From Candidatus Alistipes excrementipullorum (GTDB taxonomy: Bacteria; Bacteroidota; Bacteroidia; Bacteroidales; Rikenellaceae), in the NCBI GenBank assembly GCA_019113665.1, contig DXGW01000162.1, positions 1-10,619 of the forward strand: a DNA stretch of 10,619 nucleotides, read 5' to 3'. Below, piece after piece: positions 1 to 7,530 of the stretch. Made by a program: the position numbers and the translations under genes. The notes below the pieces were generated by a model. It was not told the origin of the DNA. It saw only the letters and a program-made list of their open reading frames with translations, and did not search any database. Each line of letters opens with the position of its first letter. Within the stretch, counting starts at the first letter, position 1.

Positions 1-648
1 TACGTGTCTCTCAAGCGCGGTGCATACCTTATCATCGAGCATACCGAGGCGATGAACGTCATCGACGTCAACTCCGGCAACAGGACCAAGGCCGAGGACA
101 ATCAGGAGCAGACCGCATTGGACGTCAACCTTGCCGCGGCGCACGAGATTGCGCGGCAGTTGCGCCTGCGAGACCTCGGAGGTATCGTGATAGTCGACTT
201 CATCGACATGCACAAGGCCCCGAACCGGCAGCTGCTCTACGAGGAGATGACCAAACTTATGGCCACCGACAAGGCCAAGCATACCGTATTGCCGTTGAGC
301 AAGTTCGGCCTGATGCAGATCACGCGCCAGCGCATAAGGCCCGTGGCTGTGCAGGACATACAGGACGTGTGCCCCACATGCAACGGAACGGGAAAGATCG
401 AACCTACGATACTGCTCGAAAAGAAGATCGAGAACCAGATATCGTTCCTGTCACAGGATCGCAAATGCCGTTATGTCAAACTGGTTGTCAGCCCCTATGT
501 GGCGGCATATCTGCGCAGCGGATTCGTGTCATTGCGCATGAAATGGGTTATGCGTTACAAGACGTGGGTGAGCATTCACACCGACCAGAGCCTTGGTATC
601 GTCGACGTACGGTATCACGACAGGAAAGGGCATAACCTTTTCGGATAG
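1..648 (+). CDS. rng: Ribonuclease G/E family endoribonuclease, C-terminal part (5' end outside window)
   Basis: RNase E/G enzymes are Mg2+-dependent single-strand endoribonucleases that act in rRNA maturation and mRNA decay. The 215 visible codons cover the end of the catalytic DNase I-like subdomain and the Zn-link. Seen: IDVNSG with an Asp at visible residue 22, and IVDFIDM with an Asp at residue 66. These match the two Mg2+-binding aspartates of E. coli RNase E (D303, D346), with nearly the same spacing. The Zn-link CPTCNGTG follows at residues 124-131, its two Cys used for Zn-mediated dimerisation in the family, and then a small C-terminal domain of about 85 residues. There is no long degradosome-scaffold tail, so the protein is RNase G-like in architecture. 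The frame is open to base 1; the GTG at base 4 is not the start, because the S1-like N-terminal half of the family must lie upstream. The stop is TAG at 646-648. mfd follows after 44 bases on the same strand. The family is secure; rng versus rne naming is less so. Confidence 0.93.
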   Translation, partial: YVSLKRGAYLIIEHTEAMNVIDVNSGNRTKAEDNQEQTALDVNLAAAHEIARQLRLRDLGGIVIVDFIDMHKAPNRQLLYEEMTKLMATDKAKHTVLPLSKFGLMQITRQRIRPVAVQDIQDVCPTCNGTGKIEPTILLEKKIENQISFLSQDRKCRYVKLVVSPYVAAYLRSGFVSLRMKWVMRYKTWVSIHTDQSLGIVDVRYHDRKGHNLFG

Positions 649-692
649 CAGAGACTGCATGCCCCGTCCTACGGCGTCGGCTTATTGAACTT

Positions 693-3600
693 ATGAATGA
701 TGTATTACGGCTTTTCGCCGACGCTAAACCGTTGGCGAAGCTATGCAGGGAACTTGGAAGAAAGAGCGTTACCGTTCGGCTCGACGAGCTGGTCGGCGGT
801 GCTCTTTCGCCTTATTCGGCGGCTGTGATAGCTCGTCGCGGCGGTTTGCACGTCTTCGTGGCCGAAGACCGCGATGCTGCCGCATACCTGATGAATGACT
901 TTTACACGTTGCTGGACGAGGAGCGTGTCTATTTTTTCCCGTCATCATACAAGCACTCCATAACATATGGTACGGAGGACGCCCAGGGTGTCGTGCAACG
1001 TACGAATACGATCAATGCCCTGCGCGGCGGTCTGCGTGACGGCTATATGGTGGTGTGCACATATCCCGAGGCGTTGGCCGAGGGGGTGGTCGACCCGGAG
1101 ACGATGACCGGAGGCATGCTGTCGGTCGCAGTGGGCGACAAGTGGCGCATATCCGATTTGCGTGACATGCTCGACAGCATGGGATTCGTGCCTGTCGATT
1201 TCGTGTACGAGCCTGGCCAGTATTCGATCCGCGGAGGTATCGTCGACGTATTCTCCTACTCGGAGAGCCGTCCCTACCGCCTGGATTTTTTCGGCGACGA
1301 CGTGGAGTCGATACGGCGTTTCGAGATATCGAGCCAGCTTTCGGCCGATAAACTCGACAAGGCCGACATTATCCCGAATACCAACGCCGCGTCGGACCGC
1401 AAGGTGTCGCTCGCCCGTTTTGCCGGCAGTGCGTCGTACTGGTTCTCCGATGCCGACTATGCCATGCGCAAGGTCGACGACCTGCGCCGCAAGATGCTGG
1501 GGGAGATGGACGACCCGTCGCGCATCGATACGCTCATGACGAGCCGCAAGGCCCTGATTGCCGACATGGCGGAGAGCAACGTGCTGCTTGTGCGCGGAGA
1601 CCTGCCCGAACGACCGGCAGATATTACTGTCGGTTTTTCCACATCGCCGCAACCGTCGTTCAACAAGAACTTCGAGATTCTGGCCGACGACATCGTTTCG
1701 CATACGGAACAGGGATACAAATGCTATATTCTCTCCGAGAACCGTGCGCAGATCGAACGTCTCGAAAACATATTCCATCAGATAGGCCGCGGTGAGGCCG
1801 ACATGAAGTCGCTTCCCCTGACACTGCATTCGGGTTTCATTGACCACGGGCTTAAATTGTGTCTCTATACGGATCACCAGATCTTCGACCGTTACCAGCG
1901 ATACCGCATAAACGGCGAGATCAAGCGTGACGAACAGATGACCGTGGCCGAACTCAACGCCCTGCAGGTCGGCGATTACGTGGTGCATATCGACCATGGC
2001 GTGGGACGCTTCGGCGGTCTGGTCAAGATCAACGAGAACGGCAAGGTCCATGAGGCCATTAAGCTCGTCTACAAGGATAACGACGTGTTGTTCGTCAATG
2101 TCCATGCCCTGCACCGCATCTCGCGTTACAAGAGCGGCGACGGCGAACCCCCGAAGATATACAAACTCGGCGGCGGGGCTTGGCAGAAACTGAAAAACGC
2201 CACCAAGAAGGCCGTCAAGGACATTTCGCGTGAGCTTATAGCGTTATATGCCCGGCGCAAGGCGAGCAAGGGATTTGCATTCTCCCCGGATTCGTACCTG
2301 CAACAGGAGCTTGAAGCCTCGTTCAAGTGGGAGGATACGCCCGACCAGCAGGCTGCGGCCGAGGCTGTCAAGCGCGACATGGAGTCCGAACAGCCGATGG
2401 ACCGTCTGGTCTGCGGTGATGTCGGTTTCGGCAAGACCGAGGTGGCCATACGTGCAGCCTTCAAGGCTGCCGTCGACGGCAAGCAGACGGCCGTGCTTGT
2501 GCCGACGACCATTCTGGCACTGCAGCATTACCGTTCGTTTATGGAGCGCCTGCGCGACCTGCCCGTGAAGGTCGAGTATCTCAACCGCACGAAGAGCGCG
2601 AAGGAGACCAAAAAGATACTTGAGGATCTCGCCGACGGCAAGATCGACATTCTGATCGGAACGCACAAGATTCTCGGCAAGAGCGTGCGTTTCCATGACC
2701 TCGGCCTTCTCATAATAGACGAGGAGCAGAAGTTCGGTGTTGCCGACAAGGAGAAACTTACGCAGTTGAGCGTCAATGTCGATACGCTTACGCTTACGGC
2801 AACGCCGATACCGCGAACGCTGCAGTTCTCGCTGATGGGTTCGCGTGACCTTTCGGTCATCTCCACACCGCCGCCCAACCGCCGTCCGATTGTCACCGAA
2901 TCGCACGTATGGTCTGAGGAGGTTGTGCGCGACGCCATCGATGCCGAGCTGGCAAGAAACGGTCAGGTCTACTTCATTCACAACAAGATCGAGGAACTCG
3001 ATCGCCTGCGCGATACCATACTCCGACTCTGTCCGTCGGCGAAGGTCGAGGTCGCGCATGGGCGCATGCCTGCCGAACGTATCGAGAAACTGATCATGGA
3101 TTTCATATACGGCGATTTCGATGTGCTCATATCGACGACTATCGTTGAGAGCGGCATAGACATACCCAATGTGAACACGATCATTATAAACGATGCCCAG
3201 AATTTCGGATTGAGCGACCTGCACCAGTTGCGCGGGCGTGTCGGACGCAGCGACAGGAAGGCATACTGCTACCTGCTCACACCGCCCGACGAACTGCTCA
3301 CGGGCGATGCCCGCCGCCGTCTGAGGGCCATCGAGGAGTTTTCGGATCTGGGTTCGGGTTTCAACATTGCCATGCAGGACCTCGACATACGCGGAGCCGG
3401 CAACCTGCTCGGAGCCGAACAGAGCGGCTTCATTGCCGACATGGGTTTCGAAACATACCAGAAGATTATGCGCGAGGCCGTCGCGGAGTTGCGTGCCGAG
3501 GGTGTGGACGTGTCGAGCATGACCGACAAGGAGCAGGAGGTACTCGGCAGCATGAATTTCATAGACGACTCGGTGATCGAGGTAGATGTGGCGGCCGAAC

Positions 3601-4007
3601 TTCCGGAGTCGTACGTGCGACAGCAGGCCGAGCGTCTGCGTCTCTACCGCAAGTTGGACTCGCTGCATGATGAGGAGTCGCTGAGGCGTTTCGGCGAGCA
3701 TCTGCGTGACCGCTTCGGCGAGTTGCCGCAGGCTGCCGTCGAACTGCTCAATGTCGTGCGCCTGCGATGGGAGGCCGTAAGGCTCGGTATGGAGCGCGTG
3801 AAAGTCAAGAACGGACTGATGATCGTACAGTTCGTGGGCGATTCGTCGTCGCCGTTCTACAAGAGCGATACGTTCATGGATCTGTTGCGCAAGGTTACGG
3901 CAAAACCGGACAGGTTCGTGCTGAAACAGCACGGCGACCGCCTTGCAATGACGGTGCGCCGCATCGGCAGTGTGGCCGAGGCTTGCGAAGTGTTGAAAGA
4001 GTTGTAA
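693..4007 (+). CDS. mfd: Transcription-repair coupling factor Mfd
   Basis: Mfd is a cytoplasmic ATP-dependent DNA translocase. It removes RNA polymerase stalled at lesions and recruits UvrA for nucleotide excision repair. The protein is full length (1104 aa; E. coli has 1148). Domains in order: a UvrB-like N-terminal module (about 1-330) with the UvrA-binding face, where R180, R196 and F200 align with E. coli R165, R181 and F185; an RNA-polymerase-interacting CarD-like domain (about 424-480, DYVVHIDHGVGRFGGL); a RecG-like translocase (about 545-910) with Walker A GDVGFGKTE (K581), motif II DEEQ (676-679), motif III TATPIPRT (702-709) and motif VI QLRGRVGRS (845-853); the TRG region after it (DLDIRGAGNLLG); and the C-terminal autoinhibitory TRCF domain (about 950-1100). 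The ATG at 693 is the only sensible start; no clear Shine-Dalgarno precedes it, as is usual in Bacteroidota. No key residue is missing. It may be co-transcribed with the upstream RNase gene; no terminator lies between them. Confidence 0.98.
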   Translation: MNDVLRLFADAKPLAKLCRELGRKSVTVRLDELVGGALSPYSAAVIARRGGLHVFVAEDRDAAAYLMNDFYTLLDEERVYFFPSSYKHSITYGTEDAQGVVQRTNTINALRGGLRDGYMVVCTYPEALAEGVVDPETMTGGMLSVAVGDKWRISDLRDMLDSMGFVPVDFVYEPGQYSIRGGIVDVFSYSESRPYRLDFFGDDVESIRRFEISSQLSADKLDKADIIPNTNAASDRKVSLARFAGSASYWFSDADYAMRKVDDLRRKMLGEMDDPSRIDTLMTSRKALIADMAESNVLLVRGDLPERPADITVGFSTSPQPSFNKNFEILADDIVSHTEQGYKCYILSENRAQIERLENIFHQIGRGEADMKSLPLTLHSGFIDHGLKLCLYTDHQIFDRYQRYRINGEIKRDEQMTVAELNALQVGDYVVHIDHGVGRFGGLVKINENGKVHEAIKLVYKDNDVLFVNVHALHRISRYKSGDGEPPKIYKLGGGAWQKLKNATKKAVKDISRELIALYARRKASKGFAFSPDSYLQQELEASFKWEDTPDQQAAAEAVKRDMESEQPMDRLVCGDVGFGKTEVAIRAAFKAAVDGKQTAVLVPTTILALQHYRSFMERLRDLPVKVEYLNRTKSAKETKKILEDLADGKIDILIGTHKILGKSVRFHDLGLLIIDEEQKFGVADKEKLTQLSVNVDTLTLTATPIPRTLQFSLMGSRDLSVISTPPPNRRPIVTESHVWSEEVVRDAIDAELARNGQVYFIHNKIEELDRLRDTILRLCPSAKVEVAHGRMPAERIEKLIMDFIYGDFDVLISTTIVESGIDIPNVNTIIINDAQNFGLSDLHQLRGRVGRSDRKAYCYLLTPPDELLTGDARRRLRAIEEFSDLGSGFNIAMQDLDIRGAGNLLGAEQSGFIADMGFETYQKIMREAVAELRAEGVDVSSMTDKEQEVLGSMNFIDDSVIEVDVAAELPESYVRQQAERLRLYRKLDSLHDEESLRRFGEHLRDRFGELPQAAVELLNVVRLRWEAVRLGMERVKVKNGLMIVQFVGDSSSPFYKSDTFMDLLRKVTAKPDRFVLKQHGDRLAMTVRRIGSVAEACEVLKEL

Positions 4008-4012
4008 ATTTG
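3983..4012 (+). promoter_or_regulatory. Candidate Bacteroidota-type promoter for coaX, inside the end of mfd
   Basis: TTG at 3983-3985 and TAAATTTG at 4005-4012 are separated by 19 bases. This matches the Bacteroides sigma-ABfr pattern (-33 TTTG/TTG, -7 TAnnTTTG). The -7 element begins on the mfd stop codon. Transcription would start at about 4017-4021, only a few bases before the coaX ATG at 4024, giving an almost leaderless mRNA. The match is seen directly; function is inferred. A chance match in an AT-rich junction is possible. Confidence 0.5.
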
Positions 4013-4023
4013 CACAAAAAAAG

Positions 4024-4764
4024 ATGAATTTAATCGTAGACATAGGCAATACTTTGATAAAAACCGCCGTTATTGATGGTGACAGAATCATGGACCAGCG
4101 GCGGACTGCAAATGCAACGGATTATTTCATCGACCGCCTGTTGTCCGATTATCCGTCCATTGACAAGGCGATAGTGGCATCGACGGGGCCAGGCGGTGAA
4201 CGTGTGTGCGGAATGCTTGACGGGCGAGTAGGATATCTGCTTCATTTTTCGCCCGATACGGCTGTTCCATTGGAGAATGGTTATGGATCGCCACAGACCC
4301 TCGGTGCCGACCGTCTTGCTTCGGCAGTCGGCGCTTACGCACTCTACGGGCGCAGGAACATGCTGATAGTCGATTACGGGACGGCCATTACCTTCGACGT
4401 GATTGCCGACGGGGTGTTTCTCGGTGGCAACATATCGCTCGGCCTCGGCTCCCGGTTGCGGGCGTTGCACGAGTATACGGCCAAGCTTCCGTTGTGTGAA
4501 CCGACCGATGAGGTCCGCCTGTTCGGAACAACTACCGAAAGCGCCATAGAGCAGGGAGCCATGAGCGGTATAGTATATGAGACCGAAGGCTATATTGCCG
4601 CGTTGAGTGAAAAATATGAGGATTTGTGCATAATTTTTACCGGCGGAGACGCAAAATACTTTGTTAAAAGAATTAAAAACACGATATTTGCAAATTGTGA
4701 TTTGACCGTTTGCGGATTGAACATAATTTTGGAGTACAATGCAGCAAAGATTAGTGGGAAATAG
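4024..4764 (+). CDS. coaX: Type III pantothenate kinase
   Basis: CoaX phosphorylates pantothenate to 4'-phosphopantothenate, the first committed step of coenzyme A synthesis, in the cytoplasm. Type III enzymes belong to the ASKHA fold, need a monovalent cation and are not feedback-inhibited by CoA. The length, 246 aa, is normal. Seen: the phosphate-binding motif DIGNT at 6-10; LGADR at 93-97, whose Asp96 is the expected catalytic base; the second phosphate motif DYGTAIT at 117-123; GGNIS at 134-138; and TTESAIEQG at 170-178. Bacterial type III enzymes usually have GGxIxPG, but here the proline position is Leu139 (ISLG), a one-base difference from a Pro codon. The ATG at 4024 is preceded by AAAAAAAG and lies 16 bases after the mfd stop. 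The last ~150 bases are clearly AT-richer than the rest of the window, which suggests regulatory sequence for the next gene is embedded there. Confidence 0.96.
   Translation: MNLIVDIGNTLIKTAVIDGDRIMDQRRTANATDYFIDRLLSDYPSIDKAIVASTGPGGERVCGMLDGRVGYLLHFSPDTAVPLENGYGSPQTLGADRLASAVGAYALYGRRNMLIVDYGTAITFDVIADGVFLGGNISLGLGSRLRALHEYTAKLPLCEPTDEVRLFGTTTESAIEQGAMSGIVYETEGYIAALSEKYEDLCIIFTGGDAKYFVKRIKNTIFANCDLTVCGLNIILEYNAAKISGK
4660..4690 (+). promoter_or_regulatory. Candidate promoter inside the 3' end of coaX
   Basis: TTTG at 4660-4663 is followed after 19 bases by GATATTTG at 4683-4690. This is the Bacteroidota -33/-7 arrangement with one mismatch, G for the first T of TAnnTTTG. It lies in the AT-rich 3' segment of coaX, 78 bases before the preferred start of the outer membrane protein gene, so it could drive the envelope gene cluster independently of mfd and coaX. 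The motif is seen; activity is inference, weakened by the mismatch. Confidence 0.35.
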
Positions 4765-4768
4765 CGTT

Positions 4769-6136
4769 ATGAAGACTGTTGTCGCCGCAGTGATATTGTC
4801 GGGGACCGCAATCCTGAAGTCACATGCGCAGACCAACAGTATCAACGCGTTTTCGCCGTATTCGATGTTCGGCATCGGAGAACTCAGCACGCAGGGAACC
4901 TTGCCCATGCGATCGATGGGCGGAGTGGGTATTGCCTGGCGCAGTTCGTCGATGACAAGCCTTCTCAACCCGGCCGGTTACAGTGCCACCATGCGCAAGA
5001 GTTTCATCTTCAACTTCGGTGTCGAGGGCATGAATATCGTCAATTCGCAGAACAAGTACGATACATCGGGAAACAAGACGGGAATGGCCAAGAATGCCAA
5101 AAACTCGATCAATTTCCACGACATAGCGTTGCAGATGCCACTGGCCAAGGGCCTCGGTCTCGGTCTGAGCCTTACCCCATACAGCAGTGTGGGTTACAAC
5201 ATGACCACAACGGAGCAGAGCGATGATATATGGGGACAGATCGGCCGCGTACAATATAATTATACGGGTGAGGGCGACATCACGGAGGTAAAGCTCGGCG
5301 TCGGCTGGGAAATATTCAAGAATTTTTCGCTCGGTGTTGCCGGTATGTATTACTGGGGAGACATCGACCGCGATTATACGGCTTTCGTCAAGAACGATAT
5401 TGTCGGTGTGGGCAATTATTCGTCCACAATAGGTACGGACAACTACAGCGTTTCGAGTTTCAAGTTCCAGGCCGGCCTGCAGTACAACATCATCGCCAAT
5501 GACAAGCGAATGCTGACCGTCGGAGCTACGTATGACCTCGGAGGTAGCCTGCGTCCGAAACTTACGCGCAGTATCTATAACGACGATATAAATTCGACGA
5601 CCGTAACATATGAGAACAGCAGCAGCCAGATACGTCTGCCCGAGCAGTGGGCTGCCGGCGTATTCTACCAGGACGCACGCATAGCCGTAGGTTTCGACTA
5701 TGTTTATCAGAACTGGGGCGGCCGCAATTCGAAGATATCGGAGCAGATATATGGCGGATATACTGTGTCGTATGTCAATACCAGTACTTTCAAGGTCGGT
5801 ATAGAGTACACGCCCAACCGTTTCGACGTCCGTCACTACTATAACCGTATGGCATATCGTCTCGGATTCCGGTACGGAGGATATTACCAGAGTTATCAGG
5901 GCGAGAAGATCGACCAGTATGCAATTACAGCCGGCTTCGGTTTCCCCATTCGTTTCCTCGGAGCTTCTGCCATCGACTTCGGCGTTGAGTTCGGCGGCCG
6001 CGGGTCCTTGAAGAGTGTAAACAGCAGCATAAGCAATGCGAAGATCGGACTTATAAAGCAACAGTACATAAAGTTTGCCATCGGATTGACGATGTTTGGA
6101 GAAGACTATTGGTTCGTAAGACCCAAATATGATTAA
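4769..6136 (+). CDS. Outer membrane beta-barrel protein, FadL/PorV-like, function unknown
   Basis: No function is assigned. The product is an exported protein of 455 aa: Lys at position 2, a hydrophobic stretch at about 4-16, and a likely signal peptidase I site after SHA (A20). The mature protein starts with a SPYSMFGIGEL segment (29-39) and NPAGYSA (67-73). As I recall them, these resemble the N-terminus of Bacteroidota outer membrane proteins of the FadL/PorV type, where the region forms a hatch before the barrel. The remainder alternates polar and aromatic or Gly-rich strands (YNYTGEGDITEVKLGVGW, FRYGGYYQSY and similar) and has no catalytic motif, as expected for a barrel of about 14 strands. 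An in-frame ATG at 4739 would add 10 residues and overlap coaX by 26 bases; GGAG at 4731-4734 precedes it. I prefer 4769 because it gives a normal signal-peptide n-region, a GGGA at 4756-4759 nine bases upstream, and no overlap. Adjacent genes encode a secreted TPR protein and LptC, so a role in envelope assembly or hydrophobic-solute uptake is plausible but unproven. Confidence 0.82.
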   Translation: MKTVVAAVILSGTAILKSHAQTNSINAFSPYSMFGIGELSTQGTLPMRSMGGVGIAWRSSSMTSLLNPAGYSATMRKSFIFNFGVEGMNIVNSQNKYDTSGNKTGMAKNAKNSINFHDIALQMPLAKGLGLGLSLTPYSSVGYNMTTTEQSDDIWGQIGRVQYNYTGEGDITEVKLGVGWEIFKNFSLGVAGMYYWGDIDRDYTAFVKNDIVGVGNYSSTIGTDNYSVSSFKFQAGLQYNIIANDKRMLTVGATYDLGGSLRPKLTRSIYNDDINSTTVTYENSSSQIRLPEQWAAGVFYQDARIAVGFDYVYQNWGGRNSKISEQIYGGYTVSYVNTSTFKVGIEYTPNRFDVRHYYNRMAYRLGFRYGGYYQSYQGEKIDQYAITAGFGFPIRFLGASAIDFGVEFGGRGSLKSVNSSISNAKIGLIKQQYIKFAIGLTMFGEDYWFVRPKYD

Positions 6137-6167
6137 TTAGAGAAACTATTATTCAAAATACAGAACT

Positions 6168-7520
6168 ATGAAAAGCATAAAGACAATTTTAACGGTGGTT
6201 TTGGCCACTGTATGTATTTCGGGCTATGCGCAGGATTTCAGCGATCCGCGCTATGCCAAATGGGGTGATACGCCCGAACAGCGCAGGGAGAATATCCTGA
6301 ACAGCACCTTCCTCAAGGAGTCGATCGACAATCGCGACTATGCGGCTGCAACGGGTTATCTCAAGGCTCTCGTCGAGAAGTGCCCGACGGCTTCGGAAAA
6401 TATTTATGTGAACGGTATCCGTCTGTACAAGAACAAGATCGCACGTGCAAAAACCGTAGCTGAGAAGAAGGGATATGTTGATTCGCTCATGTGGGTTTAC
6501 GATCTTCGCAACCAGTATTTCGGATCGCACCCCAAGCGTGGTACGGTTTACATTCTCGACCGCAAGGCGCGTGAGTTGCTGACTTACGACCAGTCGGACC
6601 GTGCAGGTATCCGCAAGGCTTTCGAGGAGGCAATCGACGCTTCGATAGCCGCTACGGGCAAGGCTGATCCCGAACTGATGGCTATCTATTTCAAGAACCT
6701 CTGCGACGACTATACCAATACAGATGAAGTAAGTTCGGATTATGTGCTTTCGGCATATGAGAAACTTGCTCCCTTGTTCGATGGTATTTCGCCAGAGCAG
6801 CTTGAGTCGAAGGAGCAGTTCGAAACCTGCTTCGGTATGAGCGGCGCCGCCAGCTGCGAAAATCTCGAGTCTCTGTTCAAGGACAAGCTCGCCGCTGATC
6901 CCGACAACCTCGATATCCTGGAGCAGGCTGTAATGTTGATGACCCGTGCAAACTGCGAATCGGACTTCTTCCTTCAGACTGCGGAGAAATATTATGCCTT
7001 GAGACCGTCGGCCGATACGGCCCTCTTCCTGGCTCAGGTTTTCCAGAACAAGAAAGAGTTCGACAAGGCCAACACATACCTTCGCGAGGCTGTTGCCGCA
7101 GAATCGAATCCTGCGGAGCGCGTAAAACTGCTGGTTCGTATCTCGGTTGTAGAACTTGCCGCACAGCGCTTCAGCGAGTCGGTTGCTGCCGCACGCGACG
7201 CTATCGCCATCGAGCCTGAGAATGGCTACGCATACTTCATTCTTGCGCAGGGTTATGCATTGGGTAACGGCGCATGCTCGGGTCTCGCCAAGGACGCTTC
7301 GTACTGGGTAGCTTACGATACGATGACAAAGGCTATCTCGCTGCTCGGCAACGAGCCCGAAACGCAGAAAGACGCCCAGAAATTCCAGGCAACCTACCGC
7401 AACTATTTCCCGACGGCCGAGGAGTGCTTCTTCAATGAGATCAAGGAAGGTTCGTCGTATACCGTAAGTTGCGGTGCGGCCAAGGGCATATCGACTACTG
7501 TACGCTTCCGTCAGCAGTAA
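6168..7520 (+). CDS. Secreted TPR-repeat protein, conserved Bacteroidales type, function unknown
   Basis: The product is 450 aa. It has a signal peptide: basic n-region MKSIK, hydrophobic core to about residue 18, probable cleavage after GYA (A21), so the mature protein starts QDF. There is no lipobox cysteine at the cleavage point, so it is probably soluble periplasmic or surface-associated. Helical TPR-like units are visible at about 232-265, 280-312 (LAQVFQNKKEFDKANTYLREA) and 316-350 (AAQRFSESVAAARDAIAIEP), followed by a partly degenerate unit to about 395. The N-terminal section (23-140) is helical and has the pattern DPRYAKWGDTPEQRRENI, which I associate with a Bacteroidales-specific family. 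A short C-terminal module (418-450, with C420, C435 and TTVRFRQQ) is not TPR-like. TPR arrays bind partner proteins; no enzymatic motif is seen. It lies 31 bases after the barrel gene and 10 bases before lptC. The gap holds no promoter motif, so co-transcription is likely. Confidence 0.85.
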   Translation: MKSIKTILTVVLATVCISGYAQDFSDPRYAKWGDTPEQRRENILNSTFLKESIDNRDYAAATGYLKALVEKCPTASENIYVNGIRLYKNKIARAKTVAEKKGYVDSLMWVYDLRNQYFGSHPKRGTVYILDRKARELLTYDQSDRAGIRKAFEEAIDASIAATGKADPELMAIYFKNLCDDYTNTDEVSSDYVLSAYEKLAPLFDGISPEQLESKEQFETCFGMSGAASCENLESLFKDKLAADPDNLDILEQAVMLMTRANCESDFFLQTAEKYYALRPSADTALFLAQVFQNKKEFDKANTYLREAVAAESNPAERVKLLVRISVVELAAQRFSESVAAARDAIAIEPENGYAYFILAQGYALGNGACSGLAKDASYWVAYDTMTKAISLLGNEPETQKDAQKFQATYRNYFPTAEECFFNEIKEGSSYTVSCGAAKGISTTVRFRQQ

Positions 7521-7530
7521 CCGTAAGGCT

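Noticed and set aside
4..648. GTG at base 4 as the start of the RNase gene
   Set aside because: The frame is open to base 1 and the family needs about 280 more N-terminal residues (S1 and RNase H-like parts), so the gene is cut by the window edge.
649..692. Possible hairpin between the RNase gene and mfd (GCCCCGTC...GCGTCGGC)
   Set aside because: The arms are only partly complementary and no T-run follows, so there is no terminator support.
945..2114. 389-codon open frame on the minus strand opposite the mfd 5' half
   Set aside because: Same reason: the UvrB-like and RID regions are in the + frame, and the antisense product is His/Val/Asp-rich with no domain.
2244..4091. 615-codon open frame on the minus strand opposite mfd
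   Set aside because: It lies antisense to a fully conserved Mfd whose motifs are all in the + frame. The minus frame has no recognisable domain and is a by-product of codon bias in a moderately GC-rich gene.
4820..6061. 413-codon minus-strand open frame opposite the outer membrane protein
   Set aside because: The + strand shows a signal peptide and barrel-like sequence. The antisense frame is a shadow of the Tyr/Gly/Asn-rich codons.
6137..6167. Promoter between the barrel gene and the TPR gene
   Set aside because: The 31-base gap is AT-rich but contains no TAnnTTTG-type element, so it is better read as an intra-operon spacer.
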